NCBI GenBank assembly: GCA_023846275.1
Contig: JAIUJO010000162.1
Coordinates: forward strand, 146,297 to 210,296
DNA length: 64,000 nucleotides
Source of the DNA: Vanilla planifolia
Lineage: Eukaryota > Streptophyta > Magnoliopsida > Asparagales > Orchidaceae
Direction of reading: 5' to 3'
Position numbers and translations under genes: made by a program
Notes under the pieces: generated by a model
The model's database searches: none
What the model was told of the DNA's origin: nothing
Seen by the model: the letters and a program-made list of their open reading frames with translations, nothing else
Part shown: piece by piece, positions 51,140 through 64,000 of the stretch
Numbering within the stretch: position 1 is the first letter of the stretch
Layout: each line of letters opens with the position of its first letter

Positions 51140-52420
51140 ACTATAGTCAAACCCGAGGTGGTGCGGCCTTGGCATACAATGCCCCTATTATCAGCCAATA
51201 GGAGAATGATAGGGCTAGGCATCACATAGTATTGGGGAGTTTGACTTGGAGGCACTAAGTCATAACCTTGCACATAATAGCTTCACGTTAGTGTCCTTTG
51301 AACCAAGTGTGGTGACCAACTTTGTGGATCTAGTTTTTCTCTTATACTAGGTGGGACTATGATCATGATACATTCATTACTTAAGTAAAAGTCACCTATC
51401 TCGTGATAGACTAAATTGAGCTCAAATTTGTTTTTGGTAAGTGAGCAATCCAACACTTGTTGAATGCCTATAAGATTGGTATGGCACTATTTCAATATTC
51501 AAATTTGCCATAAAATTTAAAAATAAATAAGCATTTACCTATTTGTTCTACACGAGATTTTTTTTATTAAGTTCATCTTAGAACACTTGTGTTATCTTTT
51601 AACAAATGTGTCAACCTTGCCAAAGTGCTTACCTAATAATGTTCTTTGCTTATATTAACCCATTGAGGTTAGACATTGAGCAAAAACGAGGGGTTGCGCC
51701 TCACCATAATCAAATAGAATAAGTAAAATAATGTTAAAAGTAGTGACATTTCAATTCACTAAAAATGTTGACTCCACTTTTGCTACACTTCTCAATTCAT
51801 TTGATAAAGTTGGAGTAGATTCAAGCTCAATAAGGTCTTCATTCCTTAATTGTTCTATCAAACCCATTCATTTGACTGTGATTGTCCTTTACAATATATA
51901 AGGATAGTGAGCATCTCACTCATCCATTCATGCTTGTCACTAATTAGATAACAAGGCATTTAGTTACCTTAAGAGACTTAAAGTTACACCTATAAACTGC
52001 TTATGCTTTGTTCAATTTCTTTTCTTTAACATTAAGAGTACAAGGCATAAATATAATTTTGTGAGAATTCTCAGGAAACATCTTAACAATTTATTTTAAT
52101 TAAGTAGTATGATCTCCTATGTCCGCACTAGTTATGAGTTCATTGATCAACACCCAAGCTAATGTCCCATGGGGTCTGCACCCGTCCATCCCTTAGTTGA
52201 AGCACGTCAACCCACTTTCACCACGTGAGTTGCTAAAGTAGTTTGTTGATAGTTGACAGAATTAGGAGTGGCAACCGTTTGCCTAGCCCTTAGAGATAAA
52301 CATTTTGTTGAAGTTACAGTTGCATTTTGTCAAAATCACTTGTGTACATTACATCATCAACAAGAGATTATTCACATTGTGGACCTGATGCAAATTTGAA
52401 TATAACCAAGAATGCATGAT
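51140..52420. repeat. Dispersed repeat family R2, copy 2
   Basis: Direct-orientation partner of 43930-45460 (landmarks given there), with scattered substitutions and indels. It is more C- and G-rich than its surroundings. Together the two copies flank the LINE-4 region, about 7.2 kb apart start to start. No coding domain is recognised. Confidence 0.65.
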
Positions 52421-52960
52421 TGTGATGACTATTTTTTCAAACTTTGACACCACTGTTATATTAACCATTTATTTTCTTATCATATGCTCAACTCAAAATT
52501 GTTTTCTAATAAAATAATACACTCATACCACAAACATGCAATAGCTTTTTTTGTCACATATTCAATAAAGTTGCTCCCAAATCTTGGAATTCAAATGAAT
52601 AGAATATTTGCTAATTCTTTTCCATTTTTTAATTACAAATAAATTAATATAACATTTTCATCTGCTACATGATAATCACACACTTTATGTTCACATTTAG
52701 TAACTATAAACAATTGTGGACATCTAAAATAATCCAAACAATCATATGTCATAGTTTTTATAATTTTTCTACAATATTACAAGCAATTTACACATATAAA
52801 TACAATACTAAATTTACTACCTGACGAACATGAAATTCAGCTAAACTCTTGTAGTGCAAGCCTTTGTACTTTAAATTTTTCTTATAGGCTATCCTTATGT
52901 GTAATACTCTTTTTGCTGGGATCCAATTGCCTTAGAAAGCTATTAAAAGGAAAGTATGCT
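52420..52960. other. Transition between R2 and satellite
   Basis: AT-rich and unassigned. No unit of the satellite can be placed with confidence until about 52960, where 'aaagtatgctaaaaaatgtct' and 'gatatttaaaatataaaa' begin a unit. Confidence 0.45.
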
Positions 52961-55900
52961 AAAAAATGTCTCTTTAAGTGTGACTAAATTCTACAAAAGA
53001 TATTTAAAATATAAAAGTTGAAATCTATTTAGATAGAGCTCATTAACAGTAGTCTAATGACTTTTACTTCTTCTCTAATGAAAAGATCAAACAAAGGAAG
53101 ACTTACAATTGTGTAATAATATAACAAAATCAAAGTGAAAAAATTAAAATTATGATAAATTATGTTGTAAAGCTGCATTGCTAGATAATATGGAGATTAT
53201 GGAATATGTTTTTTCATAATATTAGTTATGAATCAAAATGCCATATCAACAATACTTAAACCTTTTAAAAAAAAATTTAAGAAATATAAAAAATGAATGT
53301 TTATTTAGTTAAAGCATGTTTTGAATGAATTTATTGCATTTCTTTTTCCTTTATTACAACTTACTTTGAAAAACCTCAAGTTATGAAATTCAATAGAAAA
53401 TAATAATAGTAACATACTATTTTAATATTAATTAAAAATTTATTATTAAATGGGCAGACCTTATTGAGATGACTCTAATGAGTTTTTTTTCATCTCCTTC
53501 TGACTATTTCCTATTTATTACAAACAACTAAAAGGCATTAAACCTAAATAATAATTATTTTTCTATGATGTTAAACAAATATGTTTTAAATTTGTAGTGA
53601 GAAAAAATGAAGCAATGTAATATAAGTAACTAAGGGTTAGGTAGATTAATGTTTGATTGGATGGAGCTCTTTTAGAGGAGTCCAATGATGTTTGTTTCGT
53701 AGTTATTAATCCTTGTATAGAAATACTATGATAAAAAGGCTAAGGTTTCGTAAAAAATATAATAAGTTAAAGGAAATTAATTTACCAAAATTTAAGCAAT
53801 GTAATTGTCATAAGAATTAGAGTTTCATTGAAATATAATGAAGTCAAAAAAAAATTTTAAGAAATGAGATAAATTATATGTGAAACCTTAATTCATAGAT
53901 ACAACAGGGATCAATTGTAACATAGTCACCTATCAAGTTAGGCAGAAATAAAAATAACTCATAAAACATGCAAAAAAGTAAGAAATAAAAAATATTTCAA
54001 TATATAAAAATTAAATATTTAATTGGATAGAAATTATCAAGATTAGTTCAATGACTTTTCATTCATGTTGATTAGACAAAGCTTTGAATTACTGTGAACT
54101 ACTAATTTAAATATCATTAAATAAAATAAATTATTATTTTAATATTAAGTAGATTAGTATTAAAGCAAAAATAAGATAAATTGAATTAATGTAATATAAC
54201 TAAATCAATAGAATGTAATGATCACATGACTAAAGATTTAAAGTCACATAACAAAAAAACTATGTTAAAGTGAACAATTTGAAGAATTAACATAAATTGT
54301 AAAGGAATGTTCCATTCCAATATACTATTGGAGCATTCTCAATGACCGAATTAGGCACAAGTCACAATATTTTCAAAACAATATAAAAATATTTTAAAAA
54401 ATAAATACAAAAAATAAATTATATATTCTATTGATTAGAGCTCATCAAGATGAGTCCAGCAATGTTTATTTAATAACAATCAAGCCTAGTCTAGTATTAT
54501 GAAAAAACATTAAATTAAATAAGCATGGATGATAAATAGTTATTAATTTTATATTAAGCAAACATATATAAAAGTCAAAGTACGATAATATGAAGAAATG
54601 CAGCATAACCAAATGAAATAAATGAAATATTTATACGATAAAAGATTGACAAGTTATTGTAATATATAAAAATCTAGGAGAAATTTTCAAAAAATGGCAA
54701 ATTATTTAAAAACTTTTAATTCAAAGATAGTAAAGACATCAAGTGTAACTTAATTAATCATCAAATTAGATAAAAATTAAAACGTATCATATACCTAACA
54801 AAAGTTTATGAAAATAAATTATCTAAAAATATTAAAATTATAGTTTTGTAGGATAACGATCATTGAGAAGACTCAAATAATGTTTATTTTGTCTCGATTA
54901 GTCATCCTTTATGATAACCAAACATGAAGAGAATTAGACTAGCATAAATAATAAGAAATTAATATTTTAATATCAAGTAAATATAAATTAAAGTTACAAT
55001 AGCAAAAATTCACATAATGTGTTATAACAAAACTAAAGTCATGTAAACATCATAAAAAAGCAAATTTCGAGCTATGTAGTTATATATAAAAATCAAAATG
55101 AAGCTTTGGAGATGTGAGATAAATTGGACAAGAAATTTGTGTTTCAAGAAACGAAAGGGATGTAACATTCTAATAATCCAATTAGGCATAAATTCAAATG
55201 ATTTGTAAAGTAAGCCAAAATTTTAAAAAGTATTAGAAAATATAAAATTTAATATTTATTTGATAGAGTTTGATGAGATGAATCCAATGATGTTATTTTG
55301 TCTCCAAAAAATATCATTTGTAATTACAACAAATTACCAAAGCACATAAGAATTAAGAATTAAAAAGATATTTTAATATAACTTAAAGATATGTCAAAGA
55401 CAAAATAAGATAAATTGAAGTAATATAATATAAGAAAATTAAGATGATGTAAAGTTAGACAAGAGAATCAAGGGTTCATTTAAACAAAATGAAATATTTG
55501 AAGAACTAAGATAAATTGTTTGTAAAACTTTCATGTTTCTTTTGAAATATCTTGTTATGCAATCCAAAAATCCAAAAATTGAAATATTTTTGAAATATAA
55601 TAACAATTATTTAATTAGGTAGGGCTTATTATGAGGAGCCAAAAAATGTTAGTTATATCTTGATTAAACATCATTTATAATAGCAACAAATTACAAATTT
55701 AGATAATCTTAAATAAAAGGAAATTTCTATTTTTTTCCAAATAATTATATATTAAATCTAAATAGTGACAAATTGAAGAATTGTATAACCAAATCAAAGT
55801 CCTGTAAACATTACATGAAAGGAGATTTAAAGTTACATTATTATCTAACAAAAAAAATTTTAATTAAGTGAGATAAATTATAAATGAAAGAAGCATTCCA

Positions 55901-58900
55901 ATAGAATTAAGAGATCAAGTGTAACACCCCTTATTTGAAATAAATTATGAATAAAATTGACTTATAAGCATTCCAAAACAAAAAATAACAAAACGTTTAA
56001 AAACATAAAATTTATTATTTATTCAATAGAGCTGATTTAGACTAATTCAATAATGTCTGTTTTGTTTCTGTCGGACATTTAGAATTACTAAAAATTACCA
56101 AAGTAAATATGAATAAATAATAAATAATTATTATTTCAATAAAAATAAAAATATATCGAAGATAAAATGAAACAATATAACATAACCCATTAAAAGTAAC
56201 GTAAGGGTCACATTAGAAGACAATTAGAGTTTTATTGTAATATAATAAAACCCAAGTAAAATATTAGAAAAATATGAGATAAATTGTTTGGTAAACTTCT
56301 ATTCGAAGATACTAAAGAGATTGACTATGATTCTTTGATCACTAAATCAGTACAGGTCAACATATTTTTATTAAGCAAGAAAAAACCTTAGAAAATAAAA
56401 TATTTAAAAAAAATAAAAAAGAATCTTAAATTATAATTCCACTTTTCAGATGTATCCAATAATATTCATTCAGTTAGATCGAGATGGATTAGGAATTATC
56501 AAAAATTATAAATCTAAATATGTATAAAAGAAAAAAATATTATAATATTATGCTAAAGCTAAGAAGAGGTTAATTAAAGAATTGTACTAAAACATAGCCA
56601 AGGCAATGTAAAAGTAGCATGAGGGGTGATTTAGGGTTATATAGTAATTTAAATATATGAAAGTGAAGCATTACGAGAAAAAAGATAAATAATACCATTC
56701 AAAGATATAATGGAGAATGAGTGTAATGTCCTTGAACATCAAACCATGAAAGTATCAAAATTTTTTGCAAATCATGCCAGCACTCTAGAAAGTTAAATAT
56801 TTTTAAAATATACAAAAAAATATTTAATAGGAAATAATAACATTCCAAGATACTAAAGATAAAAATGTAGCAATCTTGAGTTCTTTATCGAGGTACAAGT
56901 CAAGTTGCTTCATAAAGAAAATCATAGCTAGAAAGTAAAATATTAAAAAATATAAACAAACATATATTACATAAATGGAGCCCAATCAGACTAGTTTAAT
57001 GATGCTTATTTTTCAATGTCATGCTTCACATGGAACTATAGTGAATCACCAAATTGAATAACCAAAAACAATATTGAGTCTATTTTTATTAAAACTAAAA
57101 TAAGATAAACTGAGATAATGTAATATAACTAAACCATTATCATATATAAGTTACATGAGTAGACAAGTAAAGTTTCATAGGAATATAACCAAATAAAAGT
57201 AATAAATCCGAAGAAATGACATAAATTAGAAGGAAGAGATGCAATAAAAATAACTAAAGCAGTAAAATCATTGAATATGAAATAAGGTAAACACATAATA
57301 TTCACAAAAGAATTTTAAAATATTAGAAATTAAAATATCTAAAAATATACAAAGAAATATTTATTTAGATACAACATGTTAAGACTAGTCTAATGAAGTT
57401 TATCTCATCTTAATCATATCATGTTTACAATAGTTGAAAATTCTAAATAATAAGAAACAATTAATTTAAAATTAAATAAATATATTCAATTGATGTAAAC
57501 TTTCCATAAGTGCGAATCTTGAGTGAATAAGTACCATACTCAAAGAAAAAAACTCTAATTAACTAAGACAAATTTTAGACAAAGTTGTGTTACAAAATAA
57601 GACAAAATTTGAGTAAAATATCTTCGATTATCAAATCAGGTATACATCAAAATACCTTTTAAGATATGTAAACATCTTAAAAAATAGAACATTTAGTGAT
57701 ATAAAAATAAATATTTATTTGATAGGCATTTCAAAAAGAGGCCAATGATATTTCAAACATAGTACACCTCATTTGGAATCATTAAGGATTACAAAGTTAC
57801 TTAAAAATAAAAGAATAAGTTCTTAATTTAATATTAAGTCAATACTTATTAATGCAAAAATTAGATAAATAAATGCTTGCAATAAAAAATCAAAGAGATG
57901 CAAAGTTCACAGAAGATGGGAAATAAACTTTCGTGGTAATAAAACTAAATCAAAATAAAAAATTTGATAAAATTTGATGAATTTTATAAGAAGATTAACC
58001 TCTAGAATTCTAGGTAGATCATTCATAACTTGATCAATAACTACATTAAGAACAAATAAAAATATCTTAAAAAGTATGCCAAAACTATGAAAATTTTAGA
58101 ATTGTAAAAAATAAAATTGAATATTTAATTTGTTGAAGTTCATCTAGACAAATCCACAAAGTTTATTTAATATCAATTCGATGTCATTGGAATTATCATG
58201 AATTACAAAATGAAATAACAATACACAGCAAAAATTACTTTTTTATTATTAGATCAACAAATAAATAGATTTAAATAAGGTAAATTGAGTCAATTAATAT
58301 ACTTAATTCAAAGTGATGTGAAGGTCACATGAGGGAAAAATTATTATTTCTTCTGAATATAAATTAAAGAATGAAAAGATTATAAAACATAAATAAGTTG
58401 TATGGGAATGCTAAATTGGATGACACTACGGAGTTTGATTGTGACTACCTTGATCATCAAATTAGGTACGAATAGAAATACTTATAAAATATATGAATGT
58501 TTTGAAAAAAAATATTTAAAAAAATTAAAATTAAATATTTAATTGAATAAAGCACACTAAGAAAAGTTAAACAATATTTTTCAACCTAGACATACCATAT
58601 TTTAAATAATTTCAAATTTTTAAACAAAGTTGGAATAAACAATAGAAAAATTATTACAGTAATATTAAACAAATATATATACTAAAGAGATCGAGTGTAA
58701 CAACCTTGATAGTAAAATTAGGTGGTAGTTGGAATGTCACATAAAGAGTATAAAAACACTACAAAATAAAACATTTACAAAAAAGGAATAATTATTTAAA
58801 CGAAGCTGGTCTAAATGAGATGGACAATGCATTTTTCATTTCAATCTAACCAATCTTTCCGTACCCTAAACTGCAATATTAAATAAGTGCACATAATAGT

Positions 58901-61900
58901 AAATTACTATTTTAATACTAAAAAAATATAATAAGGAAAAAATAAGATAAATTAAATCAACTTAAAATATGCCAATAAAGGTACTATGAAGGCATTATGG
59001 GAGAAGAATTATGTTTTCATAGTAACGTAAACAAATCAACAAAAAATGTTGTAGAAATAACACTAATTATAGTTAGAAGATCTATTCAAAGATACTATGA
59101 AGATTGATTCTAATAACCTTCATCATGAAATTTGTAACGAATTGAAATATCTCATAAATCATGAAAAATTTCAACAAAAGCTTTTGTAAAAAAATGTAAG
59201 ATTGTATATTTAGTTGAGTAGAGCTAATCAAAATGAGTCCAACAATGTTTCTTTAATCTCGATTAGACCTCATTCTTAATTACTACAAATTATGGAAGAC
59301 AATATGCATATGTAATTAAATAAATGTTCAATATAGAATGAGATAAAATAAAATAATATAATATAATTAAATATAGCACATGTAAAGTTCATACTAAATG
59401 AAATTTAGAGTTACACGATGGAACTATTTCAAAGAAAAAAATTGAAACAAATGAGTTAAATTACAAGATAAAGTTGCATTATGACATTTTAAATAAATTG
59501 AGTGTAATATTTTTTATCATCAACTTAGCCATAAAAGATAATATCTAACAAATATGTAAAATATTTTTAAGAAAAGGTAAAATGAATATTTTATTAGATT
59601 GGGGAAGTCAAGATGAGTCCAACTATTTTTCTTCTATCTTGATCAAAGGATAGGTTAAGTTTCAACAATTATTGGAATAAATCAACATAAATAATGGTAT
59701 ATTATTATCTTAAAATTAAGGATGTAATATTTTTAAAGCTAAAAGTGTTATAAGATGAGATAATTTAGTCCAATAAATCAAAGCAATATAAGGCTCATGT
59801 CAGAGGAGACTTCATGTTAAAAAGTAATGTATTAAAAACAAAGCAACATATTTGTAAAAATGAGATAAAGTGGATGGGAAACTTTTATTCTAGGATACTA
59901 CATAGAAATAGCATAATGTTAATGGAAAACCTATATTCCAAGGTAATATGTTGGCCAAGGGTAATACGTATCAAAATATCTCGTGAAGAGTGCCTACGAT
60001 TGCTAAAAATATTAAAATGAATATTTTGTTTGATAGGTATCATTGAGATGGATCCAATAATTTTTGCTTCGTCTCAATCAAATCACCATAAGTTCTTGTA
60101 AATTACAAAAATTAATAAGAAAATTAATATCAAATTATTCTTTTAATATTAATTAAAAAATATTAAAATTGAAATTAGATGAAGACAAGTTATGTAATAT
60201 AACCAAATCAAACACCTATAAATGTCACACAAGAGGAGATTCATAATTACTACTCACTAGACAAAATGAATTCAAAAAGTTTAAAGAAAAAAAAAGTGTC
60301 CAGTAAAGTTGCCCTCCAAGATGCTATTAAGATCAGGTTTAATATCATCAATGATGAAATCAAGTGCGAGTCAGAATACCTTATAAAGTAAGAAAAAATA
60401 TAACAAAAAAATATATAAAACAATCAAATTGAATATTTAATCTTATAAAGCACATTGAGATAAGTACAACTAAATTCATTTCAACTTGATTAAAATTAGT
60501 TTTGATAAAATAAGAATTAAAAAAATAAATGTGCATTAGTAGTAATAAGTTATTATCTTAATAATAAGACAATATATATTAAAGCTAAAATGAGTTGAAT
60601 TAAAGTAAGACAGTATAAGTGATGAAAGTTATTGAAAGGTGACATGACTATAGATGTGGAGTTGGTCAATAATTTAACAAAATCAAACAAAAAAAAGTCG
60701 AAATAGGATAAATGTTATATGAAAATTGTAGTGCAAGATTCTACAAAGATCAACTATTATATCATAGACCATCACATCTGCTATGAATAATAATGACTTG
60801 TAAAGCATGTTAACCACTTTGAAAATAAAATTTCTAAAATATAAGAAATGAAATTTTAATTAAGTGGAACTCTTCAAGATGACAAATTACAAAGTAATTA
60901 AACATAAAGTGTAATTAATTATTATTTTATTGTTATGTAAATATATGTTAAAGCTAAAGAAAGATAAATTAAAATAATTTTGTGGGTGATTTATAGTTCG
61001 TAGTAATAGAAAAAAATCAAAGTAAATAATTTATAAAATTGAGATGAATTTTGTGGGTGAACCTAATGCGAGGATGATTAAGTGGTCATGTGTAACACTA
61101 CCAAACATAAAATTAGGTACGAAAAACAATGCCTTGTAAAGTGTGCCAAATTCTAGAAAATAAAAGATTTAAAGAAAAAAAGAGAATTCTTAATTATATG
61201 GTGCCCATCTATTCAAGTTTAATGACTTTTGTTTTGTCTTTGTTAGGCCTCATATTTTATTATTAAGATATAAAAAAGTAAATAAGGATAAATAATAATA
61301 AACTATTATTTTATTATTATGTAACTAGAAAATAAATATAAAATGATCAAAATTAAAGCAATATAATATATGAAAATCAACACATTCTTGAGAAATGAAG
61401 TTTATCAGAACGTTTCATTCAAATATACACAAAAGAATGAGTGTAACACATGGTTGTTGAATGAGGTATGGCCTTTATTCGTTATTATTAAAACATACTT
61501 TTATAGAGCCACTTTAGATGATTGTAGAAACCTTTATTCAGTTCAATTATTCCTTACTTTAAGCTATAGCAAAATCAAGGACCAACTAAAATTAAATAAT
61601 AATGATAAAGTTATTTTAATTTTTAATATATATATAATATTTATTTATATACCCAAGCAATATGCTATATTAAAAGGAAACTGACATTGCGGTCCTAAGA
61701 GGGATAACTAGATTATAAACATAGTATATGAAAATTTTTGTGAAAGCTTTAAAAAAGGATATAAATGTATAGTAGAGTTACTCTCCAAGGTAGTTAAGAT
61801 GTCAAGTGCAACATACTCAATTGCCAAATCATTTATGAATTAATTAAGTTTGGTAAAAGTTACAAAACTTCTTAATAAAATATTTAAAAATATGAAATAA

Positions 61901-64000
61901 ATATATGACTTTGTAAGGCTCATCATGATGAATACAATGATTTTCTTGGTTTCATGATCTAAAACCTAATCTAGGAAACTTAACATTACAAAATTAGATG
62001 AGGTTAAATCATAATATATAATAATTTTATTATAAAAAATATATTTTAGTAGTGAAATTTTATATATTGAGGAAATATAATATATTGAAATCAAAGTAAT
62101 GTAAATATCACAAGACAAACAAGTTTTACTTACAATGTAATATAAAAAAAATCAAAGTGAAACATTTGGGGAAATGATATGGGCTATGTGTGAATGTTGC
62201 ATTCCATGATACAATGGAGATTGGTATAATATTCTTGATTATTAATTTAGATATGAATAAAATGTCTCCTGACACAATCAAAAACAATGTTAAAAATATT
62301 TGAAAGTATAAAAGTGAATAATTAATTACATAGAGCTCATTAACATTACTCGAATATTGTTTGTCTTGTATAGGTAAGACCTTGTTTTGAATTATGATGA
62401 ATTACAAAGTTAAATAAATTATAAAAAATAATTATTATATTATTAAATAAATTTACCTATCAAAGTGCAAGTGAGATAGTTTAAATCAACATTATATAAC
62501 CAAAGAAATTGTATTTTAAGGTCACATGGGAAGAGGATTATGGTTTCATTATAACATAAAAATAATCTAAGTGAAACATTCCTAGAAATGATATACACTA
62601 AATAAAATGTTGCATTAGATTATAGAATAGAGATCAAGTGTAGCATCAATAATAATCAAATTTTGCACGAATCAAAATGTTTCATAAAGCTTACAGAACC
62701 TTTTGAAAATAAAATATTAAAAATTATTAAAATGGTTATGTTTCATATGGATCATACCTCAATTGGAAAAAAAATATTATTTAAATAACATGTCAATATA
62801 TTTTAAAATTGAAAATGAGATAAATTCAAGTAATCTAATATAAATATGTAAAAGGAAAACAAATTTATAAAATATCGAGGAAACTTGCTTTCCAAGACGC
62901 CAAGTAGATTCCATGCAGCATACAAAATAATAAAATAAGTATGAATAAAAATTTCATGTAAAAAATGAAAAAATCCGAGAAGATAAGATATTTAAATATA
63001 TAAAAAGGTTATTCATAGAGCTTGTTGGTATGAGTTTGATAATGCTTGTTTCTTGTCCATTTAACCACATTAGAATTTTTATGAATTAACAACTAAAATA
63101 AGTATAAATAAAAATTAATAATTATTTAAAAAATAACAAACAAATATATTAAATTTGAAATAAGATTTATAGAAATAATATAATTAACAAAATCAATGCA
63201 ATGTAAAGGTCACATAAGAGGAGAATTATTAATTCGTTATAATATAAAAAATTAAGAGAAAATGTTTAAGAAATATGATACCTTTTATGAGAAAGTTGCA
63301 TTCAAAGATATAAAGGATGTCTAGTAGAACTTTCTCGATCAAGAAATTAAGTATGATTTGAATTGTTTCATAAAGGATACCAAACTTTTACAAAATATTT
63401 TTAAAAATATAAAAGAGGATATTTAATTAGATTGGGCTCATTTTGTTGAGTTCAAGACATCCAATCTGATATCATTAATCATTACTATGAATTGTGAAAT
63501 ATAATAATCATAAATATTAATAAGTTACATTTCTTTAAATTTTATATTCATATATATTAAATCTAAAAATAGGTAAATTGAATCAATATAATGTAACTAA
63601 ATCAAATTGATTTAAATGTCAAACAATAAGATATTTACACTATCATAGTAATATCACTAAATTGAAATGCAAAATTTAATGAAACAGGACAAAAAAGTAT
63701 ACGATTGTTGAATTCCAACATACTAAAAGATTGAGTTTAATATTTTTTATCGTCAAATGTTTCAGAAAAAAAAAACATCGTAAGTCCTTTTAAAACACCT
63801 GAATATAAAACATTTAAAAATATTAAAATTAATGCTTACCTTAATGAAGCTTATTAACATTTGTTCAACAACATTTGTGTCATCTCAACTATTCCTAAGT
63901 TAGAATTATTATGAACTTCTTAAAAGGATAAGATAAATAACAATAAAATATTTTTTAATATTATGCACATAAAAAATTTAACATAAAATTAAATAAATTG
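52960..64000 (+). repeat. ~410-bp satellite-like tandem repeat, block 4 (forward)
   Basis: About 27 units in forward orientation, running off the right edge. Marker positions by eye: 53036, 53456, 53664, 54029, 54438, 54856, 55266, 55622, 56029, 56436, 56978, 57372, 57725, 58135, 58551, 58802, 59221, 59604, 60035, 60450, 60867, 61201, 61917, 62333, about 62748, 63018, 63434 and 63846. Most spacings are 405-420 bp. Shorter ones (208, 251, about 270, 334-365) mark units with internal deletions, and longer ones (542, 716) mark disrupted units. The internal twice-used 'taatataac(c/t)aaa' motif is about 60 bp apart, for example at 57121 and 57181. Open frames at 59814-60020 and 61370-61684 lie inside units and are incidental. 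Confidence 0.9.

Noticed and set aside
43930..52420. R2 copies called as LTRs of one element
   Set aside because: They are direct repeats of suitable length, but I could not find TG/CA ends, a primer site or a target-site duplication. Left as an open possibility in the findings.
61370..61684. 104-codon plus-strand open frame in satellite block 4
   Set aside because: It lies within diverged satellite units, matches no family and is not conserved as a frame in other units.
1..64000. tRNA, rRNA, organellar insert or host exon
   Set aside because: No cloverleaf-like B-box/A-box pair, conserved rRNA words or spliced open frames were noticed on reading both strands. A tRNAscan or gene-prediction run would be decisive.

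Overview
This window reads as non-genic nuclear DNA of a land plant, most likely a seed plant with a large, repeat-rich genome. I infer this from three things: plant-type non-LTR retrotransposon (LINE) domains, a plant-type Ty1-copia fragment with a UBN2-style gag, and very AT-rich sequence in which CpG looks scarce. I cannot name the species. I see no intact protein-coding gene, no tRNA or rRNA, and no organellar insert. The longest open frames (about 60-130 codons) are chance frames or pieces of dead transposons.

About half of the window (roughly 31 kb) is one old tandem repeat family with a unit of about 410 bp. It forms four blocks: 1-1960 (+), 22610-24310 (+), 27538-43800 (reverse orientation) and 52960-64000 (+). 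The units are heavily diverged, but they share a recognisable block resembling 'gagctcatcaagatgagtcc' followed by 'aatgatgtttatttt'. They also share a twice-used 'taatataaccaaatcaaag'-like motif. Spacing between successive blocks is mostly 405-420 bp.

The DNA between the satellite blocks is a graveyard of retrotransposons. From 1960 to 22560 there is a series of decayed LINE pieces, all on the + strand: a 3' end with an RNase H-like domain (8.3-9.4 kb), an ORF1 plus truncated endonuclease (10.2-12.25 kb), an endonuclease plus reverse transcriptase (15.8-17.8 kb), and the longest copy, with endonuclease and reverse transcriptase (18.2-22.5 kb). An unidentified repeat family (R1) occurs twice here. 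From 24.3 to 27.5 kb lies a truncated Ty1-copia element (partial LTR, primer binding site, gag, protease, integrase start). The satellite is + on its left and reversed on its right. From 43.8 to 53.0 kb a second LINE (reverse transcriptase, 47.2-49.4 kb) is bracketed by two directly repeated copies of a second unidentified family (R2).

Nothing here forms a working gene system. The points of interest are structural: the satellite itself, its orientation switches, the flanking repeat pairs, a conserved unexplained segment upstream of LINE endonuclease remnants, and a few local duplications that look much younger than the rest. All domain calls come from reading translations by eye, across frameshifts and stops. 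Boundaries are approximate, usually within 20-100 bp.
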